Assembly: GCA_028023455.1 (NCBI GenBank)
Contig: JAQFVV010006238.1
Span: 6,766,572-6,830,571 of the forward strand
Length of the DNA: 64,000 nt
Reading direction: 5' to 3'
Source of the DNA: Epiperipatus broadwayi
Lineage: Eukaryota; Onychophora; Udeonychophora; Euonychophora; Peripatidae
A program made the position numbers and the translations under genes. The notes beneath the pieces were generated by a model. The model searched no databases. It was not told where the DNA came from and worked only from the letters and a program-made list of their open reading frames with translations. Below are positions 58,871 through 64,000 of this stretch, piece by piece (position 1 is the first letter of the stretch; each line of letters starts with the position of its first letter).

Positions 58871-59389
58871 CATCTTTTTTTTTAGTAATAATTCCATCTT
58901 TTTTTTCTTATTGCAGATATAAATTTTCTACCAATACCAAAATGCTATTTTACACTCTTAAAACTTTTATTCTCTTCTACAACTTCCCTTGCTAGTTCAC
59001 AGTTACACTTTCTTATATCATTTTCACCCCTTTTCTGCACCATTTACAAAATTCAAGATATTCAATTCTTTCAAATGCATCATTTTTGTATATCTTTATA
59101 TTTCTTTTTTTTTTTCATAAATTCTCTAGTCTCAGTAGAAATTTTATTGACCAATTGCTGCTTTTTTCTACCAGCTATCTTTGTTGCAGTTTTTAAAAGT
59201 GTATCAGTTATTTTCATATTAATTTCATTCTAATGTAAATCATGTACAAAATCTACTAATACTTAAAACCAATTTGTAAGTTCTAATTTGAATTCATTAG
59301 AATGTTTCTGAAGATTAGGAATGTCAACTGTAAATATTGTTTTTCTTAATAATTTTTGTCTCTCTAGTTTTGCATTAACACATATCTTA

Positions 59390-60103
59390 CATTTTACTAA
59401 TCAATGATCACTTTTTGTGTTAAATTTATTAAAAACATTACAATCTTGAAATATGTATTTTTTATTAGTCAAAATACAATCCAATTCTGCTGTACCTTCA
59501 TTTGGATGCTTCCATGTCCATTTTCTTTTAACATTTTTTTCAAAAAAAGAATTCATAATATAAAGTGTTTCTTTTTCTGCAAAATCCACAAGTCTATGTC
59601 CTCTCTCATTTCTATTAAAATAACCAAAATTACCTACAGCAGTTTCATCTTTCATTTGTTTACCAATTGTAGCATTAAATTCTCCCATAATAATTTTAAA
59701 ATATTGTTTACTCTGATCAAAAGCCTTTTTTACATCTATATAAAAATCTTCTACTATTTCATCACTATGAGAACTTGTTGGGGCATAAACTTGAATTTTC
59801 TGCATTTGGTATCTGCTAATAAGTTGTATAACTAATCTTGCCACTCTGTCCAATACATCAACAACACAAAGTTATTCTTCCACTTTTTATTTATAGTGAA
59901 TCCTACTCCACTTGTATTTCCAATATTTGTGTCTTTATATTAGAGTACATGTCCACTTTTTAAATTAATTATCTCTTCACTTTTTTTTCTAACTTCACAA
60001 AGTCCAATAATGTCCCATTTAATATAAGACAGTTCTCCTAATTCTTGCAATCTTCCTTCATTTGAAAATTATCTGCAGTTGTAAGTACCTAAATAGAAAG
60101 TCA
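59390..60103 (-). pseudogene. Endonuclease domain (EEP family) of RTE LINE, broken
   Basis: Apurinic-like endonuclease that nicks target DNA to prime reverse transcription. Motifs in order on the minus strand: GTYNCR (60085), WDIIGLCEVR with the metal-binding glutamate (60030-60000), TSGVGFTINKKW (59915-59880), VYAPTSSHSDE (59795-59760), IMGEFNATIGK corresponding to the catalytic GDFNA block with D replaced by E (59700-59665), FFEKNVKRKWTWKHPN, LDCILTNKKY and FNTKSDH (59410-59400), the catalytic SDH. Stops interrupt at about 60070 and 59940. The GEFNA substitution alone may weaken activity. Confidence 0.82.
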
Positions 60104-60106
60104 TCA

Positions 60107-60545
60107 TCAAATGGCAGCCTGGGTCCATGATCAGGGAATTCTTAGTACCCTTCATCTTTGGCCACCAACTGCTGCCTTGGTTGGTGACTTTATAGCTCCT
60201 GGGAATAAGGGTCATAATTTATTTTTGTTGGTCATGATTGCATATATCAATTGGAAAAATATTTATTATTTACACATATATTCATTCTGCCCTACCAGGA
60301 AACTGTGACGACCATGGTGTTTCTTGATCTTAAACCCAGAGGTAAAAAACCAAAAAACTCACCATGCTGGATAATGTGTGTTGGTGAACAGCCCATACAT
60401 GTCCATATAATATATGAATAATCGGATAGTAATAATAGCTGCAATGACAGTAACGTATGGGGTGGACATTAAGATTTTGTCCTGCTCAGTTCCTTTAAGG
60501 TTTCCAAGAGGACTCAAAGGCTCTCATTTCAGTTAATATCAAGCT
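60107..60545 (-). mobile_element. Presumed 5' UTR of the RTE LINE
   Basis: Less AT-rich sequence directly upstream of the coding start, for example GTTGGTGGCCAAAGATGAAGG on the minus strand. There is no second copy in the window to define the edge, so 60545 is where base composition returns to background. It may contain the internal promoter expected for the clade. Confidence 0.45.
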
Positions 60546-60814
60546 CTTTTCTGCAGCCAAAAAATAAGGTAATATATGGACAATGCTTTTGTCAGAGGTA
60601 TAATGTTAATGGGGAATACTTATATATATATATATGCAATATTTTAAGTTAAGTTTGATAAGTTATCTATTGATTATTCAAGTTTATAAGAGATAGCGCT
60701 GGAGTGGAATAAATAATCTGTTCCTCATAAACTTGTGAAAGGTATGGTCACATGATCTCTTATATATATAATTAGTAAATAAAAAATATTAGTCCTGCAT
60801 TATTTTGTTCATTG

Positions 60815-60920
60815 GTAGAGTGATACCCTTTGGAGTTCGAAACTCATGGATCAGAATCCAGCGCACTCACTTCTAGTGTTTTGATCTTTTTACAAACTCT
60901 TAAGCAATAAACTATTGTAT
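60815..60920 (+). mobile_element. tRNA-derived SINE
   Basis: CATTGGTAGAGTGATACCC (A box), GGAGTTCGAAACTCATGGATCAGAATCC (B box region), and the tail TTTTTACAAACTCTTAAGCAATAA shared with 20930. This is the best head-plus-tail example of the family in this window. Confidence 0.6.
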
Positions 60921-63045
60921 TATTTTTCATATTAATATCTATAAATATTCATCCACTAACACTTCAGACATATATATATATATTGTGTAGGTAGCTAAAA
61001 ATCGCTAACCGTACAACCTACCTAAGCAATCTTAAATAATAAAATATTTTTTTTAATTGGCAGGTAGAAAGATAAAAATATTTTGCTAAAACACTTTTTG
61101 ATAATGTTTTTATATTTTTAATATTTTTTTTTCTAAACAGTGGAATAACTACTTACTAGGTAATTATTAATGATGGGCAATTGACCGTAAAAAAAAAAAA
61201 AAAAAAAAATTATTACTAAGAAAATGCCAATTTTAATAAAACTGACAATGACTTAAATAAAAAAAAAAAGCAATAATTATAACAGTAGAAAATGAATCAA
61301 TATTTTAAATATAGAATGAGATAAAAATATTATAAATTTATTTTAGAACGTGTTGTATTATTTTTTTTTAATGAATCGATGTAAAAAAAAAAAAAAAAAA
61401 TTTAAAAGCTGAAACGCTTGTTTTCAAATAATAGAAATAGCGCCAAGATAAAAAGGAAACAATTAAGAAATCGTCTGCTTTTTTTTCTTGTTGGCAAGAG
61501 AGATCGGTCAAGCTAGTTAGATCAGAAGGATTATATTTTTATATTGTTCTACAAAATAGACAATTTTTCTTAATTAATTCAACATTCGAATAAAAAAATA
61601 AAAGAAATGGATGGAACATTAATCTGATTTATCCGATAGAGAAGTGGAAATCATTATTAATTCAAATTTTTAAAAAAGAAAAGTAACTTGATGTTTGTTT
61701 AAAATGAACTGAGCAAAAAGAAATTAAAACAGTTAAGTTTTATTCTCTATAAAAATATTTTATTAGACTATAAATTTATGTAAAGTTGTATATATATATA
61801 GTTCAAGCATGAAATATTTTAGCTAAAGAGCATAACTGTGTCGGGATTGAAGCATTGTTCCTATCGACTATGGCCATATAAAAATATCAAGTCTGATTGC
61901 TTGAGGAGTTGACATTTACATCGGATAAAAATCTATGGGATGAACAACACACCTAACTACACACAGACTGCCCACTGAAATACGTCAGGATGCCCTGTAA
62001 ATCAATCTGGAGTTCTACCAACATCTATTTAACAAAATACATCAACCGTAAGGTCTTTGTATAAAGGAAAATTGTAAATTATGTTTTATTTTATTTTTTA
62101 TATCAATTTGTATTTTTTTGTTTTTAATTTTTATCTCATTTTATATTTGGAAAAAGCGATTGCTAATTATATAGAGGGAACAATCCAATATGGGAAAATA
62201 TCAAGAGAGTAAGGGAGGAGGTGGGGATAGGTTGAAAAGTTTTTTTTTTTTTTAATAAAATTTAGATTTATTTTCTACTGACAGATGTGAGATAGAAATA
62301 TGCACAAACAGTTAAGTGCTTCACTAGACTATTTTACTGTAAGAGATTTATTATTATTATTATTATTATTTTTTAAAAGCCACTGATATAAAATATGTAC
62401 CACATGACACGACTAATTATATATATATATGTTACTAATATTTCTTAAGATAAATTGAATAAATGACTAACATTTTTCTTTTAAATAGTATTCTTTATCT
62501 TATGTTCTATCATATGCTGTGTTGTGTTATCATTATATTTTTTCACGATTATTATATCTGAGGTTGCAGTTAAATTTACTTGGAGTTGGCAATTTCATTG
62601 TGAATTAATCATTTTTTCATTATTATCATAATAAACATAGAAATTGTAAATACATATAGATATCCAAGTAATTTATGGGCATCATTTTTTTTTAAATATT
62701 TTTCTTTATTGAGATTTTTTTTTATATATATATTTTTCTATATAGAAATTTTGTTTGCTTTTCTAAATCGTTTAAGAATTTATATTTATGTTTAAATATA
62801 TCCTATTTTCGTTTGTAAATAAATATTATGAAGTTTTATAAATTAACAAGATCTCTGTAGTTTTGCTGATCCAGCATTTACATTCAATTAAGCACTTACA
62901 TTGCATTTAATGGCCTAGGTTTTTAAACATGCACACATCCACATTATTGTTTAATAAGCATGGGAGAGAACATTAAATACAAGTTATATTTTATTTGATA
63001 GATAGGATGTATTGTTTAGTCATTGATTAAGAGTATGCATAGATA
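60921..63045. other. AT-rich desert
   Basis: A runs (61188-61210, 61384-61400) and a less AT-rich patch at 61890-62050 with no reading frame. Nothing identified. Confidence 0.4.
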
Positions 63046-63480
63046 CATACCTGTTAAAAGAGTCGAATGCGAATTGTTCCTGAGTTCGAATATCTGAGGC
63101 AACGGTTTTGGAAAAGAGTGGTGAGATGTGAGATGAACTGATTTGGATTGCATGTAGATTTTATGGATTATGCTTATGATGGTTTATTGAAAATGGATGC
63201 AATCATGAGTCAGGTGTTTCATCGTTTTATCTCTAGCATCCTACATGAAGATCCTAGGTCCAACAATAGTTAGATGCGAGCTTGCTCTCTTTCACCTATA
63301 TTCATGGATGAACCGGTTTGTTGCATGGGGCGCTAGCAACTTTGGGATATGGCAGATAAGTGCACCAGCACTTTTAGATTGGAAGTAAGTTGGTATATAT
63401 TATGGAAGAATTAGCTGATTGTCAAAGTTGATCTGTGTGTGTTCAAATGTATTTGCAGACTGGAACATCCGGGTATATAT
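63046..63480. other. GC-richer unclassified block
   Basis: This block stands out from its surroundings (GAGTTCGAATATCTGAGGC, GGATGAACCGGTTTG, GGGGCGCTAGCAACTTTGGG). Both strands have stops in every frame at short distance, so a protein is not supported. It may be a fragment of an unrecognised repeat. Confidence 0.3.
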
Positions 63481-63484
63481 CGGA

Positions 63485-63526
63485 CCATATATATATAATT
63501 AGCGATTGCTAATTATATATATATAG
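63485..63526. repeat. AT palindrome with GATT loop
   Basis: ATATATATAATTAGC-GATT-GCTAATTATATATATA, a perfect hairpin. The half-site GCGATTGCTAATTATATA also occurs at 62157. Confidence 0.75.
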
Positions 63527-63781
63527 CAAACAACTGTGGGACCATACCGTTACAATATATATACTAATTTTAATTTAAAATATCTTATTAGGCTTTAATT
63601 TGATGATATAAATTAATGTCATTTTTTATTTTGAAGTTGCAAATTCCATGTTCATTTTATTTATTGTTTTCTAAAGCAAAATAATATTATTTTTAGGTTC
63701 CATGTAAATTATGGCAGATTATCCATGTTCTTATGCAACAGTAGTTTTTTTTCTTAGAAATAGTAACTTATCTGGATTGGC

Positions 63782-63823
63782 CTCTCTCTCTCTCTTTATA
63801 TATATATATATATATATATATAT
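63782..63823. repeat. CT and TA microsatellite
   Basis: CTCTCTCTCTCT followed by TTTATA and a TA run. Confidence 0.95.
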
Positions 63824-64000
63824 GAACATGTTAAAGCTAAACTTGTTATAATTAACCACCAAGTGCTTTCTTCCACTCAGTATATAATTCAGCTAATCCC
63901 TTCTAAATACATTATGCATAATGATTTACTTATAAAATCATCTACTTAAAACTCCACATTTACTAGAAATGGGTCAAATTCCTGTCACTATTTGCAAAAT
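63824..64000. other. AT-rich end of window
   Basis: No supported features. Confidence 0.45.

Larger units (their letters stand above)
57350..60106 (-). mobile_element. RTE-type LINE, near full length
   Basis: The longest RTE copy: endonuclease then reverse transcriptase on the minus strand, ending in the TCATCA-type tail at 57352-57366. The coding start reads MTFYLGTYNCR near 60100, just inside the TYN motif of the endonuclease, so the reading begins at the expected place. Numerous stops, frameshifts and a deletion of the catalytic motif make it inactive. It would need RNA from a healthy copy elsewhere to have moved. Confidence 0.87.

Noticed and set aside
59404-59835. 143-codon plus-strand frame
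   Set aside because: Antisense shadow of the RTE endonuclease, which has clear motifs on the minus strand.

Overview
The window looks like animal nuclear DNA that is very AT-rich and carries no host gene I can recognise. No open reading frame resembles a conserved cellular protein, and there is no rRNA, CRISPR array or bacterial-type operon. What can be read is a dense layering of retroelements and other repeats: RTE-type LINEs, a second LINE family, two Penelope-like elements (PLEs), tRNA-derived SINEs, foldback elements and microsatellites. This mix fits a large repetitive genome such as that of a mollusc, a chelicerate or other arthropod, or a cnidarian. I cannot fix the species from the sequence alone.

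The most interesting system is a set of short repeats carrying hammerhead self-cleaving ribozyme (HHR) motifs. I see three groups. R1 (121-1352) has a unit of about 460 bp, one copy inverted and nearly two direct, with intact cores at 213-256 and 652-695. R2 (3428-4850) has a tandem unit of about 358 bp; its first unit is interrupted by a foldback element and its second by a LINE 3' end. R3/R4 are foldback elements with a shared terminal motif close to CATCACATGAYC and an HHR in one or both arms (2606-4035, 11553-12570, 15820-17480, 25262-25490, 31900-32040, 48765-48975). They resemble the retrozymes and PLE-associated hammerheads described from animals, but the foldback arrangement looks unusual.

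Layout: 0-5 kb holds R1, a LINE-B 3' end, a palindrome, and R3 and R2. 5-11.5 kb is AT-rich desert with two foldback elements. 11.5-17.5 kb is the R3 cluster plus two blocks of a 56-bp minisatellite. 17.5-23 kb is desert with SINE relics. 23.2-25.3 kb is a 2-kb tract with almost no G on the + strand, ending at an R4 element. 25.5-29.7 kb is desert with a degenerate tandem repeat. 29.7-31.2 kb is a 5'-truncated RTE LINE. 32.5-34.4 kb is a decayed PLE with RT and GIY-YIG remnants. 34.4-47.4 kb is mostly unique AT-rich DNA with RTE and SINE scraps. 47.4-48.6 kb is a PLE end made of two 296-bp inverted arms around a GIY-YIG fragment. 50.3-51.3 kb is the LINE-B C-terminal region. 52.9-60.5 kb holds three more RTE copies, one with both endonuclease and RT, and a tRNA-like retroposon with a clear 13-bp target duplication. 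60.5-64 kb is unclassified.

All coding entries are broken retroelement genes. Functional relationships are therefore between parasites: RTE reverse transcriptase would explain the 3'-truncated copies and possibly the SINEs, and PLE reverse transcriptase is a candidate to mobilise the HHR repeats. Both links are inference.
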